A stretch of 64,000 nt of DNA, from contig JAGNKX010000002.1 of the NCBI GenBank assembly GCA_017999915.1, positions 283,558 through 347,557 on the forward strand, given 5' to 3'. The first letter of the stretch is position 1; the number at the start of each line of letters is the position of its first letter. Origin of the DNA: Spirochaetota bacterium. Lineage in GTDB: Bacteria; Spirochaetota; UBA4802; UBA5550. Shown piece after piece: positions 25,310 to 33,521 of the stretch. The notes under the pieces were generated by a model. It was not told the DNA's origin. It saw only the letters and a list, made by a program, of their open reading frames with translations, and ran no database searches. Both the position numbers and the translations under genes were made by a program.

Positions 25310-25501
25310 TCATTTATCGTCAACGATGAAACGACCCTTTTCCATGTCCCAATTTATATCAATAACTTTACGCTTGACGCCGCCCGGAAAATTTTCGGCC
25401 TGTTTCCACTCTTCAGGGGTGGGATCGCCCCGGGCCGTGCGCCATTCGAAGCAGCCCGTCTCCAGGGTTCCCTTGATCGATGTTCCGACCCGGGGGATCG
25501 A
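25310..25501 (-). other. 63-codon open frame continuing in phase after the sagB stop
   Basis: Directly after the TAA of the SagB-like gene the same frame stays open for 63 codons to a TGA at 25310. The translation looks protein-like (GTLETGCFEWRTARGDPTPEE, NFPGGVKRKVIDINWDM). There is no ATG, GTG or TTG near its beginning, only CTG codon 13 after AAGGGA. It may be a C-terminal extension cut off by a nonsense change, a recoded tail, or a remnant. Confidence 0.4.
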
Positions 25502-26155
25502 TTATTTTCCTGGATACCCCACGGTCTGGGCCAGGATTATCATCTGGTCCGATTTAAGCTTCAGGGCCTTTCCCAGGTCATCCCTGTCGATCCAGCCGCG
25601 GATGACCGTCCACAGGCCCTCGGAGGCGCAGAAGAGATACACGTTCTGCCCTATGAACCCGGCATCGGCGCCGGCATAGAGGATTTTGTCCTCCCGGTTG
25701 AAACCGGCCGCCTTCGAGAGATCCGCCACGTAGACCAGGTTGAGGGGGGCCTTGTCCACGAAGCCCTGCTTGCCGGTCAGTGCCCTCACATCCTTCGCCT
25801 CGACCAGCTCCAGCGCGTGTTTCTTCGGCTGGTACAGGTACAGGCCCTCTTCGAGGGCCACGTAGATGGCGATTTCCTGCTTGTCCATCGCCGTGGGCGC
25901 GGTCCGCTTGCCGGAGCCGGGACGGTTGATGCCGCTGGCGGCCCAGAGCAGGTTTGACAGGACCTGGTCGGGCAATTTCTTCGCGGCAAAGGAGCGGTTG
26001 GACTGACGCTTGGTCAAAGCGGTCATCAGCGGCATCCCTCCCGTCATGGCCGGCCTGGCCAGCGTGACAACCTTCGGGGAATCCAGCGACACCATCGGGC
26101 ACGACAGGGCGACGACCAGACACGGGATCGCCAGTGTTAAAATAATTTTGTTCAT
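25502..26155 (-). CDS. exported SagB-type nitroreductase-fold protein
   Basis: This 217-residue protein has an N-terminal signal peptide with a possible lipobox (VALSC). It then carries the SagB/ThcOx nitroreductase hallmarks: KRQSNRSFAAKKLPDQVLSNLLWAASGINRP (FMN-binding Arg-Ser), an AGADAGFIGQNVYL helix and the closing LAQTVGYPGK. SagB-type enzymes oxidise azolines or other substrates using FMN; exported stand-alone forms have unknown substrates. A GGAGG site precedes the ATG at 26155. The frame continues past its stop codon. Confidence 0.88.
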   Translation of the reverse strand: MNKIILTLAIPCLVVALSCPMVSLDSPKVVTLARPAMTGGMPLMTALTKRQSNRSFAAKKLPDQVLSNLLWAASGINRPGSGKRTAPTAMDKQEIAIYVALEEGLYLYQPKKHALELVEAKDVRALTGKQGFVDKAPLNLVYVADLSKAAGFNREDKILYAGADAGFIGQNVYLFCASEGLWTVIRGWIDRDDLGKALKLKSDQMIILAQTVGYPGK

Positions 26156-26324
26156 GATTACCACCTCCAATGAGGATATTGTAAGACACTTCGAAAATCT
26201 ATACAACTGTTTTTATATAAATAAAATCCGCGTCGTTAAAAATCAGAACAAACCCGGCCCCAAGAGGATGCACATATCATGCAGGTGCGGTCACGTGACC
26301 GCGCCTGCTACTACGTGCTCCCAT

Positions 26325-26924
26325 CTATTCTACCTTATAATACCCGTATTCCTTCGCGTTGACATTGTGCCGCTTCTCCCAACCGAGGGTGGAGCTGGGC
26401 GTCGGGCCGTAATCATGGCCCGGCCACACCACTGTCTCTTCCGGCAGCTCCATGAGGCGCCGGATGGAACCGCCCAGGGCCGCGCGGTCGCTCCCGGGCA
26501 GATCGGTCCTGCCGCTGTCTCCCACGAAGAGGGTGTCGCCGGTGAAGAGATTGCCCCCCGCGTACAGGCATATGCCGCCGGGGGTGTGGCCCGGCGTGTG
26601 GAATATGGTGAAGACCAGCCCTCCCGCTGCAAGGGTCCCTTCATCATCGAGAAGGACATCGATCCTTCCCTCCCCGCCCTCCAGCCGGTGTCGCACCACC
26701 TTCGCGCCGGTGAGCTCCTTCAGGCGCCCGGTGCCGGCCGTATGGTCCAGGTGGCTGTGGGTATGGATTATGTACTCGATGGAGAGGCCGGCCTTTCTCG
26801 CCTCTTCAGCGATCGCATCGGGATTGCCACCGGGGTCAATGACGGCGCCGGCCCCCCCCTTTTCGCTTCCCACGATATAGCAAAATTCGTCAAAACCGCC
26901 GATTTTAATCTGCCTGATGATCAT
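26325..26924 (-). CDS. MBL-fold hydrolase, glyoxalase II-like
   Basis: This 199-residue protein has THSHLDHTAG (metal motif HxHxDH), HTPGHTPGGICLY, FTGDTLFVGDSGRTDLPG and a terminal VWPGHDYGPTPSSTLGWEK. These are the five metal-binding motifs of the metallo-beta-lactamase fold in the glyoxalase II / persulfide dioxygenase branch. Its length is short for true GloB, so the thioester substrate is unknown. Cytoplasmic, probably monocistronic. Confidence 0.9.
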   Translation of the reverse strand: MIIRQIKIGGFDEFCYIVGSEKGGAGAVIDPGGNPDAIAEEARKAGLSIEYIIHTHSHLDHTAGTGRLKELTGAKVVRHRLEGGEGRIDVLLDDEGTLAAGGLVFTIFHTPGHTPGGICLYAGGNLFTGDTLFVGDSGRTDLPGSDRAALGGSIRRLMELPEETVVWPGHDYGPTPSSTLGWEKRHNVNAKEYGYYKVE

Positions 26925-27200
26925 GGTAATCCCTTTCCTGATTTATGCATGTAACTATACGTTATCATAAAAATACTTTTAACACACCAATGCCTTCCCG
27001 ACAAGGAATAATTCATGACGTCCCGATACCCGCCGGGGTTGCCAAAAGCCAGGTCACTTGACCGGCCATACATATAAACCGATTCCCCTCTTCTTAAAAT
27101 ACCCCTGATTATACATATTTTTTGTTCTTTAAAATACGTTCATATACCGAAAATAATAGCAAGTGACAATTATAAATGTAATGTTTTCAGGGGTTAGAGT

Positions 27201-27980
27201 ATGGAAATAGGGATGATTATTGGGATCGTCGGCGGCTTCAGCCTTCTTGTATTCAGTATTGTCGTTGCCAAGAGCAGCGTGCTCTTGTTCGTCGACATCC
27301 CGTCAGTCATGATCACCGTCGGAGGCAGCATCGGAGCCATGCTGGTCGGCTATTCTATAAAACAGGTCATGCTCATCCCCACGCTGTTCAAGGTCGGACT
27401 CTTTCCGCCCAGGTATAACTACAGCGAATTGATCGTCACCATCGTTTCCTTTTCCGAAAAGGCCCGCCGCGAGGGCCTCCTGGCCCTGGAAGACGACCTG
27501 GACGAGCTCGATGACGCCTACATGAAGAAGGGGCTCCAGCTCGTGGTGGACGGCACAGACCCGGAGCTGGTCAGGAATATCCTGGAAACCGAGATCGAGC
27601 AGATGGCGGCCCGCCATGACGACAACAAGCGGATGTTCGACGACTGGGCGAGTTTCGCGCCTGCCTTCGGTATGATCGGTACCCTCATGGGTCTTATCAT
27701 GATGCTCGTCAACCTGAGCGACAGGGCCGCCATCGGCCCGTACCTGGCCGTCGCCCTCATTACCACCCTGTACGGCGCCATCATATGTTATCTTTTCTGC
27801 TCGCCCCTGGCCTCGCGCCTCGATGTCATGACCAACAACGAAGTGCTCATGCGCTCCATCGTCCTCATGGGCGTTCTATCCATACAATCGGGGGACAACC
27901 CCCGTATCGTCAAGGACAAGCTGGTCTCCTTCCTGCCGCCTAAGATGAGGGAGGAAATCGCCGAAGAGGTCGCCGATTAA
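27201..27980 (+). CDS. motA: flagellar motor stator protein MotA
   Basis: This 259-residue protein has four membrane segments and the MotA/ExbB signature: early IDIPSVMITVGGSIGAMLVGY-like region and the proline-loop WASFAPAFGMIGTLMGLI before the third segment, then ALITTLYGAIICYLF. A cytoplasmic charged loop (residues 75-140) should contact the rotor. It forms the proton or sodium channel with MotB. An AGGGGTTAGAG stretch precedes the ATG. motB follows after 3 bases. Confidence 0.95.
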   Translation: MEIGMIIGIVGGFSLLVFSIVVAKSSVLLFVDIPSVMITVGGSIGAMLVGYSIKQVMLIPTLFKVGLFPPRYNYSELIVTIVSFSEKARREGLLALEDDLDELDDAYMKKGLQLVVDGTDPELVRNILETEIEQMAARHDDNKRMFDDWASFAPAFGMIGTLMGLIMMLVNLSDRAAIGPYLAVALITTLYGAIICYLFCSPLASRLDVMTNNEVLMRSIVLMGVLSIQSGDNPRIVKDKLVSFLPPKMREEIAEEVAD

Positions 27981-27983
27981 TCC

Positions 27984-28769
27984 ATGGCGGGAAAAAAGAA
28001 AAAATCCCAGATCAAGGGCTCCCCGTCGTGGATGACCACCATGGGGGACCTGAACAACCTTCTCCTCTGCTTTTTCATCGTCATGATGGGGGATGAGACG
28101 GTCGTCAAGGGCTTCGAGTTCCTCTACGTGATGTCCTCGTTCAAGGGAAGCATGGGCATCATGTCCGGGGGAAAGTCCATCTCCAAGGGAAACCTGATGG
28201 ACCTGGGGCATAACATCATCGCCCTGCCGAGCAGCCAGCGCCAGCAGTTCATGTCGCAGATCATGAAGCGCGCCGTGGAGTCCTTCAAGCCCGAGATAGA
28301 AACAAAGGCGGTCCGTATCATGGAAGACGAGCGCGGCCTGGTGATCACCCTTAGCGGCGACGTGTTTTTCGAGCCGGGAACGGCCCGCATCAAGCCCGAG
28401 ATGCGCTCCGTGCTGAAGAAGGTGGGTCGCATCCTCAAGAATATCGACAATTTTGTCCGCATTGAGGGCCATACCGACAACTCGCCGGTCAGCGTCCCGA
28501 AGGCGAAGGAAGTGTATAAATCAAACTGGGAGCTCTCGTCGGCGCGGGGCCTGAACGTGCTGCACTACCTGGCCGATGACGCCGACGTAAACCCGTCCAG
28601 GCTCTCCTCCGTGGCCTTCGGCGAATATCGTCCCATAGACGACAACGGCTCGGCCGAGGGACGGGCCTACAACCGGCGCGTCGATATCGTCATCCTGAAA
28701 GAGCATTTCCTCAAAAAATCCGATGACAAGAGGATCCCGCGGCCCCTGCCGGACGAGGAGTGGCGGTAG
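27984..28769 (+). CDS. motB: flagellar motor stator protein MotB
   Basis: Residues 11-40 hold the N-terminal segment (GSPSWMTTMGDLNNLLLCFF) with the ion-carrying Asp at position 22. The C-terminal half is an OmpA-like peptidoglycan-binding domain (VRIEGHTDNSPV, SSARGLNVLHYL, YNRRVDIVIL). It anchors the stator to the cell wall. Cotranscribed with motA. No other flagellar genes lie in the window. Confidence 0.95.
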   Translation: MAGKKKKSQIKGSPSWMTTMGDLNNLLLCFFIVMMGDETVVKGFEFLYVMSSFKGSMGIMSGGKSISKGNLMDLGHNIIALPSSQRQQFMSQIMKRAVESFKPEIETKAVRIMEDERGLVITLSGDVFFEPGTARIKPEMRSVLKKVGRILKNIDNFVRIEGHTDNSPVSVPKAKEVYKSNWELSSARGLNVLHYLADDADVNPSRLSSVAFGEYRPIDDNGSAEGRAYNRRVDIVILKEHFLKKSDDKRIPRPLPDEEWR

Positions 28770-28790
28770 GAACGCCGGCGGCGGAAACCG

Positions 28791-29513
28791 TCAGTCAGAC
28801 TTCCTTTTCTTCCCGATTTCCATCATGATGCGCTGGATGTTATCCCTGCTGTTTTTCATGTACTCATCCTTCACCTGGGAAGGCGGCAGCTTTTCGAGCT
28901 CGGCGTTCAGGTCCTCGTAGAGGGAGAGGGCCCGGGGGAGCTTGTCCATTTCATAGTAGAACCGCGCCTGGGTGAACCGCGCCAGGTAGTTCTTCTTGTT
29001 GCGCCCGACGACCTCCTCAATGAGCGAGAGGGCCTCATCCTTCTTGTTCTTGTGGTAATAAAGAAGTATCGCCAGGGCATTCTGCGCGTCGGAATAGTCA
29101 TTCTGCATCGCTATTGCCTTCCGGTAATAGCGCTCGGCCTTGTCGATATCCTCTTCGCTGTCCCGGTCCGCTCCCCGGTTGCCGTAGGCGAGGCCGATGG
29201 AGTAGTAGACGCCCGGCGTGTCCTTCCCGTAGCTTATGCCTTTCTCGTAACAATCAATGGCCTGGTCCCAGAGGCGCTTATCGACATAGAGGGTACCGAG
29301 ATAGGTGTAATTATTCGCCAGGCTGCTCATGGCCCTGGCATCCTTGATTTTTTCCTCTTCGAGACCGGCGATTTTCTTTTTCAGCTCTTCGATCTTTTTA
29401 TCCGAGTTGGTCGTACGCTCGCGCAGATTACCGCAATTAAAGAATCTCGCCGCGAACACGATCGCCGTCGCTATTATAAAAAAAATGACAATGTATACCG
29501 CTTTTTTCATCAT
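28791..29513 (-). CDS. membrane-anchored TPR protein
   Basis: This 240-residue protein has one N-terminal membrane segment (residues 4-22), a short coiled coil (IEELKKKIAGLEEEKIK) and about four tetratricopeptide repeats (ANNYTYLGTLYVDKRLWDQAIDCYEKG, GVYYSIGLAYGNRG, YRKAIAMQNDYSDAQNALA, ARFYYEMDKLPRALSLYED). It is probably an envelope scaffold or assembly factor. The start has GGGAGC immediately upstream. The small exported gene lies 15 bases before it on the same strand. Confidence 0.85.
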   Translation of the reverse strand: MMKKAVYIVIFFIIATAIVFAARFFNCGNLRERTTNSDKKIEELKKKIAGLEEEKIKDARAMSSLANNYTYLGTLYVDKRLWDQAIDCYEKGISYGKDTPGVYYSIGLAYGNRGADRDSEEDIDKAERYYRKAIAMQNDYSDAQNALAILLYYHKNKKDEALSLIEEVVGRNKKNYLARFTQARFYYEMDKLPRALSLYEDLNAELEKLPPSQVKDEYMKNSRDNIQRIMMEIGKKRKSD

Positions 29514-29528
29514 CGCTCCCTTTCCGGC

Positions 29529-29912
29529 CTATTTTTTCCGCGCTCCCTTTTTCTGAGCCGCCGTTTTCTTCTTTATCGACTGGATGGCGTGCTTCACCTT
29601 CACGATGGCCATGTCGATGTTCCGGTTCGCCTTGTCCAGTTTAAACTCATTCACCCCGGCGATGGCCTGCATGGTCAAAATCAGGGCAGCCGCGCGGTCC
29701 TCCTGGCCGTCATAGGTTGTCACGGTGAGGATCTCCTTCACCTTCGTGAGATGTTCCTTCTTTGGCTGCACCGCCGATGTTTTGCGCGCCTTCTGCAGCA
29801 GCGCCAGCGCTTTTTGCATGTCCTCCAGGGGCCCGGCCTTGGCTATGGGGACAAACAGGAGCCCCAGGACCGTGGCTATAATGAGAGAAACCGTTTTATT
29901 TCCTCTTTTCAT
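29529..29912 (-). CDS. small exported basic protein
   Basis: This 127-residue protein starts at the ATG at 29912, which has an AGAGGTG site, and not at the longer frame to 29999. It has a signal peptide (MKRGNKTVSLIIATVLGLLF..AKAG), a helical middle (GPLEDMQKALALLQKARK) and a Lys/Ala tail (KKKTAAQKKGARKK). No family recognised. Its position just before the TPR gene suggests an envelope operon. Confidence 0.7.
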   Translation of the reverse strand: MKRGNKTVSLIIATVLGLLFVPIAKAGPLEDMQKALALLQKARKTSAVQPKKEHLTKVKEILTVTTYDGQEDRAAALILTMQAIAGVNEFKLDKANRNIDMAIVKVKHAIQSIKKKTAAQKKGARKK

Positions 29913-30209
29913 GGTGCGCACCTCTTGAAACAGAATATCGCTCCGCCATTTAGACATGGATCCGGAAAAACCGCTGCCTATATCAGCAAGCATCACCATG
30001 GCATAATGTCAAATAGTATTGCGCCGCAAACTCGCAAAAACGGGGCCATGCATGATTCCATTATAATACCGGGATGGAGTGTCTTAGGGCAATAAAAAAT
30101 CAACCGTTATACATTTATAAATTATTGTTTCAATATGATGCAAAAATGTCAGAATAGACGCATTTTTAATTGAATAAAATTACATTAATAGATATATTAT
30201 AATTCAATT
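29913..30209. other. AT-rich intergenic stretch
   Basis: Nothing coding is seen. It leads into the multi-hairpin element at 30210 and must hold the promoter of the exported-protein/TPR pair on the minus strand; no confident boxes were found. Confidence 0.4.
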
Positions 30210-30356
30210 TAGCAGTTTGCTGAAAAACAGCAAACTGCTAAGCGATACATGGATGTATCGCCATTTTTCGAGGCGTTAGCCGAGAAAAATGTGAGGTTTT
30301 ACGAATTCACTTCGTAAAACCGACCCTGAAAAACTCCAATGAAGGAGTTTTTCAGG
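30210..30356. repeat. multi-hairpin element, copy A
   Basis: Five inverted repeats lie head to tail: a 13-bp stem (30210-30240), 9-bp GCGATACAT/ATGTATCGC (30242-30261), an interrupted CATTTTTC/GAAAAATG (30262-30291), 11-bp GGTTTTACGAA/TTCGTAAAACC (30295-30321) and 13-bp CCTGAAAAACTCC/GGAGTTTTTCAGG (30325-30356). A diverged copy at 39842-39952 keeps the last two stems with compensating changes. Confidence 0.85.
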
Positions 30357-30382
30357 AAACTGTTAGGTATTTTTACTAATTA

Positions 30383-30477
30383 GACTTGTTGTAAAACATA
30401 ATAATCAACGATATTTGCCCCGCCGCCTTCGGCGGCGGGGCAAATATGATTAATTATAAGCAGTTTTGCAACAAGTC
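30383..30477. repeat. 95-nt single long hairpin
   Basis: The outer arms GACTTGTTGTAAAAC and GTTTTGCAACAAGTC pair with one wobble. Inside, ATATTTGCCCCGCCGCC and its complement form a perfect 17-bp stem with a TTC loop. It ends 48 bases before the coiled-coil gene, and could be a MITE-like element or a regulatory leader. Confidence 0.8.
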
Positions 30478-30525
30478 AATTGAACATCACACATAAAAGC
30501 AAAACCAAATTTCAAGGAGTTAATT

Positions 30526-30822
30526 ATGGATAACGATCAAAAATCCTACATGCAAAAACTATCCGATAAAATCCTGGAATGGGACAAGAAGATCGACGAG
30601 CTGATGAAGCAGGGCAACGAAGCCGCCTCTGTTATGAAAGAAGATTACGCCAAAATGGCGGAAGAGCTCAAGGTGAAAAAGAAGGATGCGGAGGTGAAGC
30701 TGAAGGAGCTCAAGGAAGTTAGCGGCGAGGGATGGATCGAGATCAAGAAAGGTGCCGAGCAGGCGGTGAACGACATGACCCAGGCCTTTGAAAAGGCCAT
30801 GGCGAAATTCAAGAAAAAGTAG
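30526..30822 (+). CDS. small coiled-coil protein
   Basis: This 98-residue, highly charged protein is almost entirely predicted helix and coiled coil (YMQKLSDKILEWDKKIDELM, AEELKVKKKDAEVKLKELKE), with no membrane segment or signal peptide. An AAGGAG site lies well placed before the ATG. Similar small helical proteins are widespread and uncharacterised. It is preceded by the long hairpin and followed by a terminator-like hairpin, so it is probably monocistronic. Confidence 0.8.
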   Translation: MDNDQKSYMQKLSDKILEWDKKIDELMKQGNEAASVMKEDYAKMAEELKVKKKDAEVKLKELKEVSGEGWIEIKKGAEQAVNDMTQAFEKAMAKFKKK

Positions 30823-30831
30823 GAAAAACCG

Positions 30832-30856
30832 TCCCCGCCGCCGGTGGCGGCGGGGA
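30832..30856 (+). terminator. GC-rich hairpin after the coiled-coil gene
   Basis: TCCCCGCCGCC-GGT-GGCGGCGGGGA is a perfect 11-bp stem ten bases after the stop. A T-run on the plus strand comes about 12 bases later; on the minus strand a short T-run follows directly. Confidence 0.6.
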
Positions 30857-30894
30857 AAAATCTCAAATTTTTTTAATTTTTTAACCCACCCGGG

Positions 30895-30921
30895 TTGACT
30901 CTTTCCGCAACGTTGTATAAT
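30895..30921 (+). promoter_or_regulatory. sigma-70-type promoter of the lipoprotein gene
   Basis: TTGACT (30895-30900) and a perfect TATAAT (30916-30921) are separated by 15 bases, slightly short. It lies 72 bases before the lipoprotein start. Confidence 0.65.
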
Positions 30922-30993
30922 TTATATCGGAACGAGCAAAAGCAACCTAAGCGAATTCCCCCCACATAAAAACATTTTTAGGAGGAGTGTATC

Positions 30994-32493
30994 ATGAAAA
31001 AAAACACCCTAATATGCCGGTCTCTCAGTGCCGGCATAATCGCGGCCATGGCGTTGGTCCTGTCATGCGCGAAGGATTCGAAGAGTAAAAACGAGGAGCT
31101 GCTGCCCATCGTGGCCCTGGCCATGGTGACGGAGGACGCCCGGAGCTACGACGCCCTGCCGCTGGTGCCGGCGTCGCTGGCAAGCACCAAGGATACCAGC
31201 AGCTCCACAAGCCAATCTGTTATCAATGACGTGGTTCCCCAGGGAACTACCACCAACAGGCTCAAGCTGATATACACGCCGGTGCGTTCATCGGTCCTCA
31301 TCGGCAAGGAGCTGGTGAAATTGGCCGGCCAGATCATCACCAATATCGAGACGCTGGTCGCCAGGTACCCGGGCCTTGTCACGTCGGGCACCGCCATGGC
31401 CTACACGGATAACTCCGATACGGCGCACCCGGGCCATATCGCGAAAGTAAGCAGCAGCGCCACCTTCGGGGCCGGCGGCTACAAGGTTGAGACATGGTGG
31501 AACAGTACCGGCTCGGACTCACTGAGGGACGGCAAAAAAGCCCTTGAGCTCAACTACCTCAAAGACAGCTCCGGGAATATCGACGGTGTCCTTTTCTTCC
31601 GGTATTTCCCCAAGGAACAGCCGACCAACGAAACCCTGGTCCGTGTTGAATTCAAGAAAGCGGTGAGCGGCACGGAAATAACCAGGACGGCTTACGTGTA
31701 CGTGCAGAATTACATAGACTTCCGGAACAACACCGGCGCCAACGCGGCCTTCTTTATCAACGAGAACGCCCAGGGCGTGGTCACCGTGGAAGGCGGTTAC
31801 ACGGTCCAGGGCCTTGTCATGCCGTTCCAGGAGCTCAATGTGGCCGGGACCGATTGGGAAGATGCGGACAAGAGGGTCTATCTCTTCAATGGCGCGGGCT
31901 CCATTGCCTCGGGCAAGGCCGTGGTCAACGTGGTGCTGCCGCTGCAAAGCCAGTCAGCCGCGCTTGACGCCGTGGCCACTCCCTTTGAGGACGCCCAGGC
32001 CTGGTCTCTGGGAGAGCTTTTCACGGACGGCCTTCTCTATTATTTGAATGGTCACTCGGAGGTTTATGGCGCTTTCGGCACTCAAACAGGTCTCTGGTTC
32101 CTGAACCTGATTTCCGGCGGATCCCTGACGACCGGTTCAGACCAGGCTGCTCTTCTGGCCGCCCTGAACAGCATAGACACAACCCTGTGGGGAGCCAACG
32201 CGGCCCAGGTCGTGGCGAGCCTGCAGATCATCACAGGCATCAAGAACCCGGTCTATTTCCAGAAGAATGTGTTCTCCATCGACCTGGTGGGACAGGATGA
32301 CACGGACGGACTCACCGGGGCTGCGGACTATGCCCAGCTCCAGGCTGCGCTCTCCACGGATTTCACCAAGTTTACCCTAGCTGATCTTTTCAGTTTAAGT
32401 ATCAGTGCGGGTACGTCAGTTGTGCTGATTTCAGATCACCCTGTTGGGATTACAACATGGGCTGGCATAGATGCTGACGTGCCGTCGATCTAA
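30994..32493 (+). CDS. spirochaete-type lipoprotein, 499 aa
   Basis: The N-terminus has a basic start and lipobox ALVLSC with Cys at about residue 25, followed by a Lys/Ser/Asp linker. The mature part is rich in Gly, Ala, Thr and aromatic residues without membrane segments. It contains no domain I can name; alternating strands (VRVEFKKAVSGTEITRTAYVYV, GVVTVEGGYTVQGLVMPF) suggest a beta-rich surface or periplasmic protein. It has a perfect -10 box promoter, a GGAGGAG ribosome binding site and a hairpin after its stop, so it is probably well expressed and monocistronic. Confidence 0.8.
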   Translation: MKKNTLICRSLSAGIIAAMALVLSCAKDSKSKNEELLPIVALAMVTEDARSYDALPLVPASLASTKDTSSSTSQSVINDVVPQGTTTNRLKLIYTPVRSSVLIGKELVKLAGQIITNIETLVARYPGLVTSGTAMAYTDNSDTAHPGHIAKVSSSATFGAGGYKVETWWNSTGSDSLRDGKKALELNYLKDSSGNIDGVLFFRYFPKEQPTNETLVRVEFKKAVSGTEITRTAYVYVQNYIDFRNNTGANAAFFINENAQGVVTVEGGYTVQGLVMPFQELNVAGTDWEDADKRVYLFNGAGSIASGKAVVNVVLPLQSQSAALDAVATPFEDAQAWSLGELFTDGLLYYLNGHSEVYGAFGTQTGLWFLNLISGGSLTTGSDQAALLAALNSIDTTLWGANAAQVVASLQIITGIKNPVYFQKNVFSIDLVGQDDTDGLTGAADYAQLQAALSTDFTKFTLADLFSLSISAGTSVVLISDHPVGITTWAGIDADVPSI

Positions 32494-32519
32494 CGAGCAA
32501 GGTTTAATAGAACAATCAG

Positions 32520-32547
32520 AAAGGCGGGGATCCAAGTCCCCGCCTTC
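32520..32547 (+). terminator. hairpin after the lipoprotein gene
   Basis: AAGGCGGGGA-TCCAAG-TCCCCGCCTT is a perfect 10-bp stem, 27 bases after the stop; the following tract CCTGTTCTCT is only moderately T-rich. Confidence 0.7.
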
Positions 32548-32619
32548 CTGTTCTCTCAGCATAGAATTCACCCATGATTTAATCGGCGTATTCGCCAAAC
32601 ATTCTTCGCATTTTCGCGA

Positions 32620-33075
32620 TTATAAATTTTTATGTTTTAAACGTTCATGTATAAATATATCATCGATTTTAAAATCAGGAAAGATTTCTTTGATTCTTGC
32701 TATAGTTGAGATGTTTGGATTGGCCTTCCGTGTCGATTCTAGCCTCTGATAACTGTAGATGTTTTTCATTCCCAGCAAATCCGCAACCTGCCGTTGAGAC
32801 AGCCCTTTCTTATGCCGGAATAATTTCATTTTAATGGCAAAGGCGATTTTAGGCTCAACGGGAACTTCAACGATGTCTTTCCCGTACAGATGCTTATGAG
32901 GCATCGGGAAAATAATCCTTGAGTTATCAGGTTCATTCAAAAACAAATTCAACGCCTCTTTCATGTTACAATTGAGCTGATCGATTGTATCAGCCTGGGT
33001 ATTGCAGCCTTTTAGCTCAACACAGGAAGCCCAGTAACCCGCATCCTCTTTGTGTATTTTAAAATGGTAATGCAT
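32620..33075 (-). CDS. hicB: HicB-type antitoxin with C-terminal helix-turn-helix
   Basis: Residues 1-60 form the partial RNase-H-like HicB domain (MHYHFKIHKEDAGYWASCVEL, the A-WASCVELKGC motif). Residues 85-125 form an XRE-type HTH (KGLSQRQVADLLGMKN, SYQRLESTRK). At 151 residues it belongs to the long HicB class that binds its own operator. It follows hicA by 3 bases. It blocks the HicA active site and represses the operon. Confidence 0.95.
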   Translation of the reverse strand: MHYHFKIHKEDAGYWASCVELKGCNTQADTIDQLNCNMKEALNLFLNEPDNSRIIFPMPHKHLYGKDIVEVPVEPKIAFAIKMKLFRHKKGLSQRQVADLLGMKNIYSYQRLESTRKANPNISTIARIKEIFPDFKIDDIFIHERLKHKNL

Positions 33076-33078
33076 CGA

Positions 33079-33258
33079 TCATTCTCCCTTCACTCTTTTC
33101 AATAAATATGACTCCAATCCCCGCTTTAATTCTTTGTGTAGCGGGATGGTTTCCCGATCATTGCCTTTTCCGATTATCACATGACTGCCTTTAGTCCGTA
33201 AAACTATCCATCCGGCTTTTTGAAACAATTTCAGCATTTCTTTGCCGCTCAGGGGCAT
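33079..33258 (-). CDS. hicA: HicA-type mRNA interferase toxin
   Basis: This 59-residue protein starts MPLSGKEMLKLFQKAGW and has the TKGSHVIIGKG segment with the catalytic His of the double-stranded-RNA-binding-like HicA fold. The frame extends ten codons upstream, but the ATG at 33258 has a GAGG site and the family start. Toxin first, then antitoxin, in the usual hicAB order. Confidence 0.95.
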   Translation of the reverse strand: MPLSGKEMLKLFQKAGWIVLRTKGSHVIIGKGNDRETIPLHKELKRGLESYLLKRVKGE

Positions 33259-33282
33259 TGGAAACCTCGATTTGATTGTAAA

Positions 33283-33315
33283 TACCAACTATAATTGGTA
33301 ATAAAATAAAGTCAA
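33283..33315 (-). promoter_or_regulatory. hicAB promoter overlapped by an operator palindrome
   Basis: On the minus strand TTGACT (33310-33315), 16 bases, then TATAGT (33288-33293). The -10 lies inside the palindrome TACCAA-N6-TTGGTA (33283-33300), the expected binding site of the HicB HTH. Confidence 0.8.
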
Positions 33316-33438
33316 TCGCAAAATCAATAAAAAAATGCGTAAAAGATAATCCGGAAAATTGAAAACTGTCAGAAAAAATCCTTAAAAACAGAACGGCCCT
33401 GCGCCATTGATATTTATCCATCATCAATCCTCTAATTC

Positions 33439-33467
33439 TTGACACGACAGGGCGATTGCTGTATTCA
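33439..33467 (+). promoter_or_regulatory. promoter of the znu operon
   Basis: TTGACA (33439-33444), 17 bases, then TATTCA (33462-33467), 55 bases before znuA. No clear Zur palindrome was found. Confidence 0.65.
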
Positions 33468-33521
33468 TGTTCTTTACTCAGAAACGCCGCGCAATAGGCG
33501 TCGCACAGGATGGACACCACT

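Noticed and set aside
23537..25957. 806-codon plus-strand frame
   Set aside because: It runs antisense across three genes with signal peptides or known motifs; composition is that of a GC-rich shadow.
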